64,000 nt of DNA from Cyathus striatus (GCA_025738555.1 JAOVFP010000004.1:1984001-2048000), one strand, 5' to 3'. Shown: positions 1 through 11,483, counted from the first letter of the stretch. Numbers and translations are program-made. The notes: generated by a model not told the origin, from the letters alone.

Positions 1-480
1 ATATTTGCAATGGTTATATTTAATGTTGCTGCATTCCGCAGAAGTCCTTATACGGGTTTTATCGGAAAACATCATAGTAGTGTGTATCTTGATTCAAAGA
101 CGGCAGACTTTCAATACATAAGCACTGCCCTGCGTACTGAAGTTCGAGTTATGGTTCAGTTTACATTTCCTTGATGATCAATTAATTCCCCTTCTCTTAT
201 CACGCCCTAAGCAATTGATTTTCCTTGTTCTTTCGGTATATGCCAAGTTATAGCAATTTAAGTTTAACAAAGTAAATAAATAGAACATTCTTCAGCACCC
301 ACAAGCCACAAGTAGGAACAACAAGTCGCACACCTAGCCTGGGCCAGGGCAGTGTAATCAACAGCAAGGTTTTTCTTATATAAGATTTATAAAGGAGACA
401 ACAGCATGCTTCCTTTAACACCGCTACCACCACTATCACTTTTACTTTCACGTTTCAGCGCATAATACTCCTAAGCAAGG
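1..480. other. Intergenic, no gene seen
   Basis: AT-rich sequence with no convincing reading frame on either strand. The last ~60 bases before position 481 are pyrimidine-rich with a TAATAC stretch and may be the promoter or leader of the following ORF. Confidence 0.4.
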
Positions 481-1365
481 ATGTCGTATCCACTATTATC
501 TAGGATTAGAATCCCAGCGCGTCTGAATGCTGTCTTGAATACGACACGAGAATCTTCAAGAAATAGACTGACAATCAGAATTCCACTGGATCGTCTGAAC
601 GCTGCCTTGAATAAGACACGGTCAAAGGATAGACTGGCTACACTTAGAATTCCGGCGCACCAGCAAGCTATCTTGAATACGCCACAGGAATCTTCAAGGA
701 ATCGATTTACAATTAGAATTCCACCACATCCAAATACAACATCGATTGCGCCACAGGAAGTTTCAAAGAATAGAGTATCTCAGAGGTTGGCAGAAAAGAG
801 GGCTCAAAGGGGAAATGATTATCAACCATATCCAAGGAACGGAGTAGTGGACAATATTAAGGCTCGTCTCAACAGGATGTCCAAGGAAGCAAACACGGAA
901 CCTCAGAAATTGACCATAAGAATTCCAGCACTGCCACTGTGTTCCACCGGTACAGATGTGCAAACAAGAAACCACGAAGTGGATGTCGACTGCGAAACGC
1001 CACAGACCACAAGAGGCACCAAGAGAGTGGATCAGCAACATTGCACAACGACTCGCTCGGGTAAATTGTTCATAAGAATTCCAGCACTTCCACTGTGTTC
1101 GATTGTTTCAGATGTGAAAATGGAGAATAATGAAGCGCATGCTGACTACGACGCATATATCGAGACGTCAACGGTCGCAAGAGGCACCAGGAGAGGACAC
1201 TGTACAAAGACTCGCTCGAGCGCCAACAACGTTTCGCATTACGAGGGCCTATATACAAACTGTGAGCATGGATATGACACACGAGCAAGTCGTATGAGGA
1301 AAAGGGCGGAGATGATTGTGGTCCAGGCGCAAGACGAAAAGATGAAGATGGAACTAGAAACCTGA
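481..1365 (+). CDS. Hypothetical protein with repeated TIRIP motif
   Basis: An uninterrupted 294-codon ORF, long for this AT-rich setting. The N-terminal ~90 residues are built of repeats of about 20-22 residues around the core (L/F)TIRIP, each followed by a basic Asn-Leu-Asn-type segment (residues ~8, 31, 55 and 78). The core returns as LTIRIPALPLCS near residue 142 and as LFIRIPALPLCS near residue 196, each followed by an acidic then basic stretch, so the second half is an approximate duplication of ~55 residues. The protein is very basic, lacks a signal peptide or membrane segment and is probably disordered. No intron is needed. The ATG at 481 follows a pyrimidine-rich leader. I do not recognise the family. 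The repeat structure argues for real coding, but it could be a repeat-derived ORF. Confidence 0.5.
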   Translation: MSYPLLSRIRIPARLNAVLNTTRESSRNRLTIRIPLDRLNAALNKTRSKDRLATLRIPAHQQAILNTPQESSRNRFTIRIPPHPNTTSIAPQEVSKNRVSQRLAEKRAQRGNDYQPYPRNGVVDNIKARLNRMSKEANTEPQKLTIRIPALPLCSTGTDVQTRNHEVDVDCETPQTTRGTKRVDQQHCTTTRSGKLFIRIPALPLCSIVSDVKMENNEAHADYDAYIETSTVARGTRRGHCTKTRSSANNVSHYEGLYTNCEHGYDTRASRMRKRAEMIVVQAQDEKMKMELET

Positions 1366-1540
1366 ATTTAGAGTGTAGTGTTATAGCCCGTTCAAATATA
1401 AGACAATAAATAGTTGTACGTTGTAGTCATTATTCCGAATTACGATAGCGTTGTCTACAAATTACAATGGTAAAAGTACATTCTGTGGGGCCATGAAAGT
1501 ATAAGAAACTGGTACTTTAAGTAACGCCACACTCACACTA

Positions 1541-2022
1541 TTACATGCCAGCCATCTCCTCGATATGTGCCATAATCTGGTGAACTTTATTGAAACCTTC
1601 CTGACTGATAACATCTATAAACTCCACAGAAGAAGCATCACCAGGCTTCATCTTCCGCCTGCCAATATCATATCTGTAAAATGCAACCCGTGTTCCAAAC
1701 GCACATATAGCATGCAACTCAGGAAGATTACATCGCCGAGCATACTTCTTTAAATCTCTTTCATCCTTGCATGAGCCAACTCGCGCCGTGAAGCACTTCT
1801 AAAGTAGCCGGGGTGCACTATATCCACAACAAAGACGACCAAGTTCTTGTTTCTCGGTGGATGTACAATTAGAGAAGGGCAAGGTTCAGATTCCGTGCTA
1901 TAGGGTTGCATGACGACGGGAACGGGGAGTTGAATGACAGGGATGTAGCTTTCGTCGGGAACGGAGTCGATTAACATATCGAGAAATCGGAGAGTAGAAC
2001 GTTCGCGGCTTGTATGGTTCAT
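1541..2022 (-). pseudogene. Basidiomycete hypothetical protein gene with a one-base frameshift
   Basis: From the ATG at 2022 the frame reads about 86 codons through VVFVVDIVHP and RRELAHARMK, then meets TAA near 1750. The sequence just downstream is clearly coding in another frame: DLKKYARRC, LPELHAICAFGTRVAFY and KVHQIMAHIEEMAGM, ending with TAA at 1541-1543. The frames join if one base is missing at the AAA run around 1757-1760. No GT...AG intron fits the switch. The second part resembles the conserved 'LP.LyGisafGt...Y' block I associate with small uncharacterised basidiomycete proteins (from memory). So this is either a recently frameshifted gene or a homopolymer assembly error. The function is unknown. 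Confidence 0.55.
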
Positions 2023-2269
2023 ATATACTAGTAAGCGGTGCAGTGACCATAGAAGGCCAAGGCATGGTCGAGAACTTGGAACGAAATGTTCATGAATAAG
2101 TATGGGTGTTTAATATATAGATTTATCGAGCCTGAACCTATTTAAATCAACTCAATATAAACGCTCTATTAGATTCCAAGAATACCCACAAGAAGTAAAA
2201 AGGCAACATACAAAACAATGCCGCCACGATAGTACCACATACCCACCAAACCTTCAATCCAAACCAACC

Positions 2270-3611
2270 CTACACCCCCACACGCCCCGAGTCCACCAAC
2301 CAATCCACAACCCCCGCTCCCAAATTCGCATTCCCACTCCGATGCACAAACACACCAGCATGAACCATCGTATCAACCATAATAGGGGACGTAACCACAA
2401 ACCACGCCAGCACCCACATATACCCCAAATATCTCCCCAACACCCCAGGCTTAACCTCCTTCCCCTTCCCTTTTCCAAAATCGAACCCAAAGGCGCTCAT
2501 AACGACGCGCTCGAAAGCAATACCGAAGGGCTGGAGCATGAAGAATATGAATGCGCCGGATGAGAGCTGGCCCATTAGCATGTAGTCCCCTGATATATGT
2601 ATGATGGCGGAGGTGAAGAATGCCGCTGTGAGACGGGCGAAGGTGTACAGTGGTGTAGGTTTGGTGTTAGTACGGGGGAAGAGGGCGTTTGAGGTTGATG
2701 TTATGGTCTGGAAGGAAGGTGTTAGCTGGATGGTACAAGGAGGAAGGTGAGGAACATACACGACGCAGGAGATGATGCCACGTTCGACTATAGTCAAATT
2801 AGCAAAAGAACGACCAGTGGTGGAAGGAGAACGCAGCGAACCTCCAGAACTTTCCGATACACCACATCTCCCTAACGCCCCCAAACAAACTAGGCCACTC
2901 GTCCGGTTGAGACACCCCCAACCCCACAGCAAAAGCAGAAAGCAACGCATGCCCAATGTTAATCCTCGCATACGCAGCTGCCGCTATGCCAATCACAGCT
3001 GGCACCTGCAAATACACAGGGTAGTCTTTTATCGAAGTTGAAGTAGTCGTAAGCGCAGGATTGGTCGCGTTGAAAATGTACGCCACGGATTCGATGAGGA
3101 GGCACGTAAGTGCTTCATAGACCTTTGAAAAGACAAATTGGAACCGCGAGGCATGGAGGCGTGGGGGTAGGACGTTGGCAGGTGGTTCGTGTATCCATCC
3201 TATCCCTCGAGGACTGAGAAGCAGGCGAGTGGACCATTTGAGACGTGATATAAAGCTATCTCCTGGTCCACCATCGTCTCCTTTTCCTTTACCTTTCGTC
3301 TTCAACTTGAAGGCAGTACGAGGATCGCAGAGCAGAATATAATCCAGCGCTTGTCCACATTGACCTGCCAACACAGGTCCTATTCCAACGTCTGTTAACA
3401 CGTCTCCAGACGTTGTCCTGAAGATCAGGTGTACAGTGATTAGGAATATAGGCAAAAAGAGCCATTTTCGCGTCGAGGTGGGGATTGAAGGGGGCAGGAG
3501 AAGCGAGGTGAAGAGGAGCAGTTGCGTAATGCCGAGGAAGGCGGGGGAGAACGGTAGACGGCCGCTGGTGTCTATAGGAGGAGACGGGACTGTGCTAGCG
3601 TTGCTAGCCAT
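2270..3611 (-). CDS. Wax synthase domain protein (MBOAT-like acyltransferase)
   Basis: Spliced as 3611-2842, 2787-2760 and 2707-2270 (introns of 54 and 52 bases; the first has a GTTCGC donor, the second GTATGT). This gives 411 codons in one frame, the usual length of fungal wax-synthase-like proteins. The mid-region motif spanning exons 1-2, FWSRTWHHLLRR, matches the family FWgRtWHQ.lR. About 30 residues later FFTSAIIH carries the conserved acceptor-loop His, and several hydrophobic segments (residues ~20-60, 180-230, 290-400) suggest a multi-pass ER membrane enzyme. Members transfer acyl groups to alcohols, and many are tailoring acyltransferases near terpenoid clusters. No terpene synthase is present here, so the substrate is unknown. 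The ATG at 3611 is the first in frame. Part of the 5' end recurs, mutated, at 5.8-6.7 kb. Confidence 0.85.
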
Positions 3612-4477
3612 CGTGTAGAGGGGATGGAGGAGATGAAGGGGGACCAGAAGGAGGAGGGTTGATAGTCATCGTTTTGTAGGGGCCGAACTGTTTGAATCTG
3701 ATGGACGCTGCGGTCGGACGCCATGACGTTGAAAGTGACGGTCGGAAATTTTAGGCGCCGAGCTAAGCACATTACGTAATCTTTGTGGGTTTTAGTATTA
3801 ACTTCGCTGGTCAATTTGCAAAAACGAAGTTATCAACAAATCCATCACATCCTCTGCAGCTGTCTAGAAGTGAAAACCGCTGTGCTAACAGAGAATTTAC
3901 TGGTATGCCGAATTATTGGATTTATACTGAATTTCATTTATTCCTCAAGCCCAAGTTTCAGCATTCTACACTGTTTCTAGTACGTAGGAGATCAATAGCC
4001 TAAAGCTCCTCAAGGATTTTGCATAAGATATTCCATTGCAACTGACGTCGATTATGATTCATATTATTTCATAGTATGTAAATATGCGCCGATGCCACTG
4101 CCGTCATTCATGTGAGTTGTCAAAGAACTGTACCAAATTATAATTGTGTTAACCGATGCACCAACGAAGAATCTGAAAACATGCTTTGTGTTGATTCATA
4201 ACTTACTCAGACCTCAGGCTGTACCGCGTTCAAAGTAAACTAGGGGAGCGATGATATATATCACTGTCTAGGTGTGGAACACAGATGAAGCACCTTCGAG
4301 AAACTCAAGTGCATCCAATTGACTATCAGAGATTTCGCTGACATGCTCAAAATTGTCTCTATATCAACCTTTTGTTTTATGTATCTTTGTATCATTATTA
4401 TTTAATTATATGGGACTACAGTACCAAGCTTTTGAAAAAGATTTGAAGTAAAATGCTGTTCGAGGTAGATATTCCCT

Positions 4478-4542
4478 GTCCAGGAGTTGAACCTACTGCT
4501 TAGGGGAATAACTATTAAGAGTATTTACCGCTAGGCTTTAAA
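4478..4542 (-). repeat. tRNA-derived SINE-like remnant
   Basis: On the minus strand an A-box-like GCCTAGCGGTAAATAC (around 4535-4520) is followed ~45 bases later by a B-box-like AGGTTCAACTCC (around 4495-4483), the spacing of a pol III internal promoter. The flanks do not fold into a cloverleaf, so this is a SINE head rather than a tRNA gene. Confidence 0.4.
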
Positions 4543-5167
4543 CAGAGACATTGAAATATGCAAAACAAGAATTATATGTATTAAATATAGGAAAACTTTG
4601 CTCATAACCAATGCGAAGATGTGACGTTGTTCTTCGTGTACTATATTAAAAGTAACTTCAAGGTTCATTAGTTCGTTTGCATGAGGCTTGTGAATGAGCA
4701 AGGTCTACATGTCTAACTAAATTTTATAACAAGAACCGAAACTTCGAAGTTTGGAAAAATATATATGCCTTGTCATTATGGACCTATATTCTCTGTCCTG
4801 AATTCACAGTTATGCCAACAGAGAGCTTGTTGATATTCAGGACAATATCCATATATACAGTTGGATGGACTTGTGTAACTTAACTTACGAAGTAGAGCTT
4901 ATTCAGTAGAGAATACATAGTATCCTGGATGCCAACATCTTATTTTGATCTTATGCATATTATTGAATCCATTACTGTTTAGAACTGCATCAAGTGAGAA
5001 GACATTTTGTGGCTTGACTAACAGGGAGCTAGTAGCTGTGAAAAACTAAGTTTACATATACCAGATATTGCAATTGTATGTTGAGGTTCAGTATTAGGAC
5101 TGGTACAATCCAGCTTGCCAGTGAAAACAAAAACCAGTAAGCCATGGCATTGGGAAATCATCTCTGT

Positions 5168-5232
5168 TATGGGATTTGAACCCAGTCTCCATTATTACAG
5201 AAGTGTTTGACCAATATCTACTTGACTAACAG
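5168..5232 (-). repeat. tRNA-derived SINE-like remnant
   Basis: The minus strand carries a near-perfect B-box (TGGGTTCAAATCCC, 5184-5171) and a weaker A-box-like TTAGTCAAGTAGATA upstream. Similar B-box-like remnants occur at 5650-5664 (minus), 15,312-15,326 (plus) and 58,350-58,366 (plus), suggesting an old tRNA-related SINE family. Decay prevents definition of ends. Confidence 0.35.
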
Positions 5233-5814
5233 GTGTTTATGACTAGACACATGAAATGAAGTACATTATGTCCCAACTCAAACACCATCAGTAGTACGGT
5301 GCCAAGGTTATTGATATCCTCAAAGTGCTACAGTCTACAAAGATTATATTTACATCAACAAAATAATTTAAGGAAAGAACAACACAGACCCAAATTCACT
5401 GTGAATCAGAATTTGAATGTCAAGCATATATGCAATAGTGCACACTCAACCAGAAGACTAATAGTGAATTTGTGTATTCTCTGTGTAACAACCTAATGTC
5501 AGTAGCTGTGGCATACGTCACTGTAAATTCATGAAGCTTGACATTGGTGCATGATATTAAGATCTATTAAATATATTATTGTACATAAAACTGAGAGTTG
5601 TCAGACTTTGTGAAACAAAATTATCTTCCCTATAATATGATTCTCACTGTAGGAGTCAAACCCTCATTGATTTTTTGGCTGTGAGTTTTAAGCACAGTGA
5701 AAACCTAAGTAGACCAACAGAGAATTTATAGGCAGTCCATACAAATTTCATACATATAGAATAACCAATACCTTACTCTATATTACACAGATCCCTCTAA
5801 AATGATTCAGTGAA

Positions 5815-6690
5815 CTTACTAGTTAAATTGTCTCCTGGTGTAATCCTGAAAATCAGATGCACTGCGATTAGTAATAAATATAGGGAAAAAAACCATTTTG
5901 TATTGAGGTGAGGGCTGACTGAGGCGGCAGGAGATGAAGAGGAGCAGTTGCATTATGCTAAGGAGGGTGGAGGAGAACAGTAGAGCATGCCGACCACAGG
6001 TGTATGAGATGGGATTGTGCTATCATTTCCAGCTATCATGCAGATGAGAAGGAGGGGGGTGGCAGAGCAGGAGGAGGAGGAGGAAGGTTGATAGTCACCA
6101 TTAAGTTGTAAGTAGGGGCTGAGCTGTCTGACGGAAATTTTGGGTGCCGAATGATATTACATAATCAATAGTTCAATTGGAAAAATTAGTACTTGAAAGT
6201 TAGAGGTCACAAATACATCCTCTGCAGCTGTCTGCAAGTGAAACCAATGTGCCAATGGAGAATTTACTGGTATACTGATTTATTACTCAAGCTCAAGTTT
6301 CAGTATTCTAAATTTCCAAGTTGTTTCCAAGTGCAGGTAACAGAAGAAATATTATTCCTAAAGCTCCTCATGGCAATAACCTACTATTACTGTTACATAA
6401 TTGCTGGTGCAATTTGCAAAAATTGAAGTTTACATGGTACTTGCATGGCACATCCTCTGCAGCTGTCTGTTGGTGGAATCTGATATGCCAACAGAGAATT
6501 TACTGGTATAGCAAATTATAGTATTTATAATGAATTTCATTTCCCCCCCTGAGTTCTAAATTTCTAAGTATGTAGGAGAAATCAATCCAAAGCTCCTCAT
6601 GTTTCTTGCAAAATATATTCAATGAAAACTGACTTCAATTATGACTTGTAGTGTGTAAATATGTGATACCATCATCCATGTGAATCACTG
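5815..6690 (-). pseudogene. Mutated duplicate of the wax synthase 5' end and upstream region
   Basis: Position 5,815 onward aligns by eye with 3,388-4,120: the coding first ~75 codons of the wax synthase, its start region and ~480 bases upstream. Many CG in the parent are TG or CA here, and there are small indels, so the reading frame is destroyed. The upstream part is itself present twice in tandem (about 6,190-6,400 and 6,410-6,650), each containing 'cacatcctctgcagctgtct' followed by 'gagaatttactggtat'. It is a duplicated, deamination-decayed gene fragment with no likely product. Confidence 0.75.
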
Positions 6691-8559
6691 TCTGTTATGA
6701 TCTGAGCTGGTCTTGTGATGTCTTCTGGTCTTGTGATATAATAATCACATGACTTGTCACTACACTTGTAAGTTGTATGACAAAGTTGAAGTCTAAACAG
6801 TTATAACGTAAGTTATACACTAATGGACTTAGTGGCATCTTCACAGTAACACTTGAAGAGTGGAAATGAAGTAGCAGTGTTCTGGGTTTGAGGTGTTCTT
6901 AAAGAGGATAGAGGGGATTAGCCAGCTATATTGGATGATAGCTAAACTAAGATCAAGCTGAGGAAGCTTGATTGGAATACATGAGCTATTTATACAAAGA
7001 AGCATGGTCCGTTCACAGAAAGGTATGCTACTATAAATAAAGTCCATGACTTGCCATAACTCAGCAGAGGTCTATAAATAGAATGCGCAGTAATGCGCAG
7101 CAGTATCAGTAAGCAGGTCCGAGGAGATAGAAGAAGTCTGTGCCCATAGTATGACAAACCAGGGGGGCGGGGATTGGTGAGATGAGTAAGTACATATTTA
7201 TAAATAGAAAGGGATGAGTAAGTGAAAAGATATAAATAGAAGGGTCACGTGAAAAAGAGATAGTCTGGCGGGGTTGAGATGAAGAAAATGTAACACTGTC
7301 ATAGAGCTGTATCAAACCATTATTTTTCTAACTGTTGCACTAACAGATCATCTGAAAACTGTACATCATCATTGTCGCATCGCAGCACACATAAAATGCC
7401 ACTCAGAAGCTACATATATTTTCTCCGATAGTAGGAGTAGGTTAGTATATCGGGTTGATACATATACGTGTGTCAATTAATTTTTTCCTCTGCATTCCGC
7501 GTCTCTACTCCAGGTTGATTCCAGACAAGATTCAGGGGACCTGGTCCAACCTCGGGATCTCCGCAGCACATTTTAGGTGGAGTCAGCGGATCTCAACATA
7601 CGTTGTATTGTGAGTGTATTGATCAACTTGGCAGAAACAGTGATCTCTGATGACTGGGGTATTGAGCGAAAAAATGCAATGGTTTACTGCGGTAGTACTC
7701 TCTGCAATAATATTTGTGCCTTGTTTGTCATGACAGTTCATAGATGGGTACATTGGTCCTTATGTTCCAAATATGCTCTCAACAAGCAGAACCCTTTCCT
7801 GATTATCCCAATGAGGCCAGAATCATTTGATTCACAAGTGAAAAACTGATAATCCATCAAAAAGAGAAGGTAATAAGCTGCTTCTGCGCAGCAGGTCTGT
7901 GAAAAATGGATTGTTCGTACGGATAACAATGTGTGCATGTTATATTGCTACGATCTCAACATTTAACTCCGTACTGGTACTGTATGTCAAAAAAATTTAC
8001 TTCTTTCACGATGGGACTATCAGATAAAGTTTTGTTTTGAGATAACAACGCAAGAAGCTTCTGTATACCGGGCATCGGAACATGTCTAAAAGATATCATT
8101 CGGAGTCAGGGAAGCACTTCAGACCCCCGACGAAGAAGCTCGCTTTCGGCCCCATTAGACAACCAGTAACGTCATTCCTATATCCGTTGAGGGTACGTAC
8201 ACTGACGGTTGTGAACCAGAAACCATTGTTTCACGTGTAATAGAGAATGATGGCACCAGGTCAATGAGGATATAATAAGATGCCCTTAATCCCCCAAACA
8301 TTATAGACAATACAGTTCCAATTGGATGACACATGCGTAGCCAGATAAGACAATAATATCTGTACCAAATGTATTATAGATAAACGAATCTCAAAAGAAG
8401 CTTCGGAATGTCTGTGCTGAGTGCTGAGTTCGAGCTGAGTTGGTGCTGAGCGTTGATGAGTTCTCAATAGTGTTGAGTAGTTTTTAAAACGAACTGCTGT
8501 ACGCGTTTAGGCACAGCAACACAGGCCTACATACAACTTGCTACTAACATGCAGCTGGT
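6691..8559. other. Intergenic, no gene supported
   Basis: ORFs of 60-90 codons occur on both strands, but none has a recognisable motif, signal peptide or intron structure. A short phrase like 'cttctgcgcagcaggtctgtgaaaaa' (split here near 7,880) recurs near 8,757, and a related one near 9,190, so parts belong to an interspersed repeat. Otherwise nothing was seen. Confidence 0.4.
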
Positions 8560-9896
8560 CCCACTAAGAAGCTCACTGCCAAATATGTGCTAAAGTACCT
8601 GAATTACGGTCCGAACAGCGTAAACAGTCCAAACGCTCGGAGACTACGCGCTCATGATGCAAAATTATCGCAACCATTAAATCGGCGTAACGATTCCAAG
8701 AGTTGTATTGAATTTGATTCATGCAATATAAAATGATATGGAGGATATCACTACTTCTGCACAGCAGGTCTGTGAAAAAATCAATGTTCCTATAGATGTC
8801 TTTGATAAGTTAATTAGCTCCCGGTCCCCACATATTATTCCATATACTATGCGTATTCCTAACGTTCCATAGAAATACAACTATAATTCTGTGCGTAATA
8901 CTGCTATAATCTGGACACATAACCGTTTAGTCCCGTTTAGAGTACTACCACTTCATGTCTCCATTTAAGAACTACCGAACTACAGTGTGTAGTCCAAACA
9001 AACGGCGAAATTATTGTTTTACATGTGTAGTAATCCCGTTGTGTATACCTTTGGCCATATCAGGTGACGAACACTAGCTTCAACGTCGCCAGTGGGAGAT
9101 GTGTTTGGGAAAATTCACAGCCTCCGTGCTTAAAGTCAAATGCGCAGTACTTACTAGCATTGACAGGCTCGTGATAAATTAATGGAAAGCTGCTTCGACG
9201 CAGAAGGATATATGTGGATTGTAACTAAGCCACTAATTAGTTAGTATGGTGTCTTCTGCTGCAATGCCTCACTTCTGTTTCGGTTAACTTTCCTTTGAAG
9301 CACATGACATCCATAATAGTAGCGAATCATATACAGCTAACCTCTACAATGCTGGGTTGCGAAGAATCTAAGTTAGTTCTACTCTTTTGAACCGAACTTA
9401 CAAGAAACAAAAAACCCTGTGCAGAAGACGACGGAGATTGATTCGAAATGTTCCTTGCAAAATAAAAACATTACCTTTTCCTGATCCGAATAAAGCTTGA
9501 GGTCGGGACATAGATTTAGTTGAAGTCGGTAGCTTAAAGGGGCAGGTTTCAAGGTTACTATAGCTATGCGCAGTAAGAGTGGAATACAAACTGTAGCTAT
9601 ACATAGCTATGTAGTTCTAACAATGTTATTCCATCAGTTACTTGATACAGTGTAACAGTGCTAAGATCCTCAGACCGTGAGACAACCATGATCATATGGC
9701 TCTTGGCATCTTACGCGTGCCCAGTGATGCTGTTCATTATCATATTAAAAAATTCTTGATAAGAGAAAAACACCTACCATCAAGCTCACATGCGAGTTCC
9801 GTCCTGTTTTATAGTCCTCGGATCATCCGTCTAACGTTACCTTCGTCTGCCAATATTTTACTTACAATCTTTGTAGACGCTGTATTTGCAGATGTT
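8560..9896 (+). repeat. Segmental repeat copy 1 (direct repeat with 22,700-24,190)
   Basis: Matches 22,700-24,190 in the same orientation through many blocks: the 'aacagcgtaaa' block near 8,615 and 22,787; 'ctacagtgtgtagtc' near 8,981 and 23,237; the 'aataaagcttgaggtcggga' block near 9,489 and 23,819; 'actatagctatgcgcagtaagagt' (split) near 9,557 and 23,888; 'gagttccgtcctgtttta' near 9,793 and 24,100. It contains no gene I can support. Confidence 0.7.
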
Positions 9897-9900
9897 GATA

Positions 9901-10901
9901 CAGTCATCCACCCCTAGTTGTTACATCATCACAACCTGTTACAAACAGGGCATTAAATCGACCTCCCGCCTCAACCACGCTAGCTACACACCTAATTCTT
10001 TTTGCAACTTCATCTCATAGTAGTGTTCTGTATATGCATGTATTAATTTGAGAGAAATATTATTGTGTTAATGTATGGTACATAAAACAATTTCACAAAT
10101 TTCAAGATCACAAAGGTGGGTGAAATTTTGTTGAGGCTATGTAGACATGCAAAGTTCACATTGTAAGTACATTATGGACTTATTTTACTCATAACGTGTG
10201 TACATAAGTTAAATATAGCCAGCTTCGCATTTCATGAAGCTGATCCTGCTAAAATGCCTCAGCAATGCAAACCCAAAGCACATGAAAAGGACATTGCAAT
10301 GGATCAGACCTTTATAAATGGTGTGCAGGTCGCATTTTTGGTCTTGTACCTTACTTTATATCTCCTCTGCACACCTACAGTTGTGACCATTAATCTACCA
10401 TGACTGAATATGCCAGATCTGAACAAGAGAAAGAGATTATCTTTCACCACGAGAAGGATGATCTCATGTCACATGCTCTGATTGCTTACCAATTGGAGTC
10501 AAAGATGCCAAAAGGGTGCCACGTCGTAGTCTCTGCAAAATCTGCAGTGACTTTCAAAACCAGAAAACCGATTAAATTGTGTCCTATGACACTTAGCCGT
10601 CGAGTGGAATGATATTGACGACGGAGATAGTGATGCATCGGAATTAGGGGAATCTCACATGTGGCGTGACCTAGCCGGGACACTGCCGTGTAACATCTTC
10701 CCATAATGTCAAAAATAGGACAGGGTCTGGGAAATTTCACGTAACAAATGAACATCTTAATCTCTCTTCGTAAAAACGCTTGTAATACATAAATGACATA
10801 TCTAAGTACAATATAGAATACTTTTGTTTGCATAAGAATGGCACATCATGATGTGGTAAGTAATTTTTTAATGTATTGTAACAATCAGCGGTGGATGACT
10901 G
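9901..10901. mobile_element. Non-autonomous Tc1/mariner (pogo/Fot1-like) element, 1,001 bp
   Basis: Ends are imperfect inverted repeats CAGTCATCCACCCCTAGTTG (left) and CAGTCATCCACCGCTGATTG (right, reverse complement), both continuing TTACA, flanked by TA on each side (9899-9900 and 10902-10903). Ends beginning CAGT with TA duplication are typical of fungal pogo/Fot1 elements. The other copy of this duplicated region (around 29,090) has a single TA and no insert, which confirms the boundaries. Inside is a 70-codon ORF (10,400-10,612) without transposase motifs, so the element is non-autonomous. A left-end fragment recurs at 47,656. Confidence 0.8.
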
Positions 10902-11079
10902 TATCAAATTCTTCTGGCAAACAAAGTTCTTTGGGGGAAGTTTCATGGCATCATCGTAGGATTCGAAGTTCGACTCAACATAGCCTTTCATAGTAACGAA
11001 TACGGTACAACGCAACTATTCTACCTCCTTCCTCCGTTGGTAGGATCTCAAACAGTAGCACATATGCCTTCTATCCCAA

Positions 11080-11483
11080 TCATATCATATCGGCAGTCGG
11101 ACGATGACATCCGAACGGCGATGTGTATGAGTCTACGCTGACGTCGAAGACGCAACCTCGGTTGGAGTTTGGCTGGAAGTGAAGGTAAGTTTGGCTCATA
11201 ATCATCCATCAGAGAAATGATACTAACGTCCATATGAAAGTCGTGGTGCTGTCAGTAAGGAAGGGTGCCACGTTGATCACTGTGTGGAATACCTTCTCCG
11301 CTGTTACAACAATAGGAGTGTCGGACGCTGCTGAATCTGAAGCTGAGACCGAGACTGAGGCTGAAGCTGAATCCGTGTCACGGATGTTCAACTTCGATAC
11401 TCGTGAGTGTAATACCAAGGTAAGGAATGAATACCTACTGCTGTGGCTACGCAGATAGCAGAAAGGACAACAAGGAACTTCAT
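11080..11483 (-). CDS. Small secreted protein, copy 1
   Basis: Spliced as 11483-11435, 11399-11224 and 11172-11080 (introns of 35 and 51 bases), giving 105 residues. A clean signal peptide, MKFLVVLSAICVATA, leads to a mature protein with a Ser/Ala run (SASASVSVSASDSAASD, residues ~27-43), then VTAEKVFHTVI, a Thr-rich FLTDSTTTFIW segment, and a C-terminus with two Cys (NRGCVFD and SPFGCHRP) that could form one disulfide. It is divergently transcribed from the laccase at 12,083 with ~600 bases between. Copy 2 at 28,504 supports the exon structure because introns diverge more than exons. The family is unknown to me; a wall-associated or effector-like role is speculation. The first intron is short, so its boundaries are the weakest part. 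Confidence 0.65.

Larger units (their letters stand above)
3612..5814. other. AT-rich decayed repeat DNA, no gene
   Basis: Apart from the wax synthase promoter (to about 3,830) this stretch holds no coding sequence. It is poor in CG dinucleotides and rich in TG/CA, and carries the parent copy (3,388-4,120) of the duplication described at 5,815-6,690 plus three tRNA-like remnants. Confidence 0.5.

Noticed and set aside
8400..8480. GCTGAGTGCTGAG-type repeats as another hAT-like end
   Set aside because: Too short and lacks TAGTGTTGC ends or a target duplication.
10400..10612. 70-codon ORF inside the TA-flanked element as a transposase
   Set aside because: No DDE or helix-turn-helix motifs, and it is too short.
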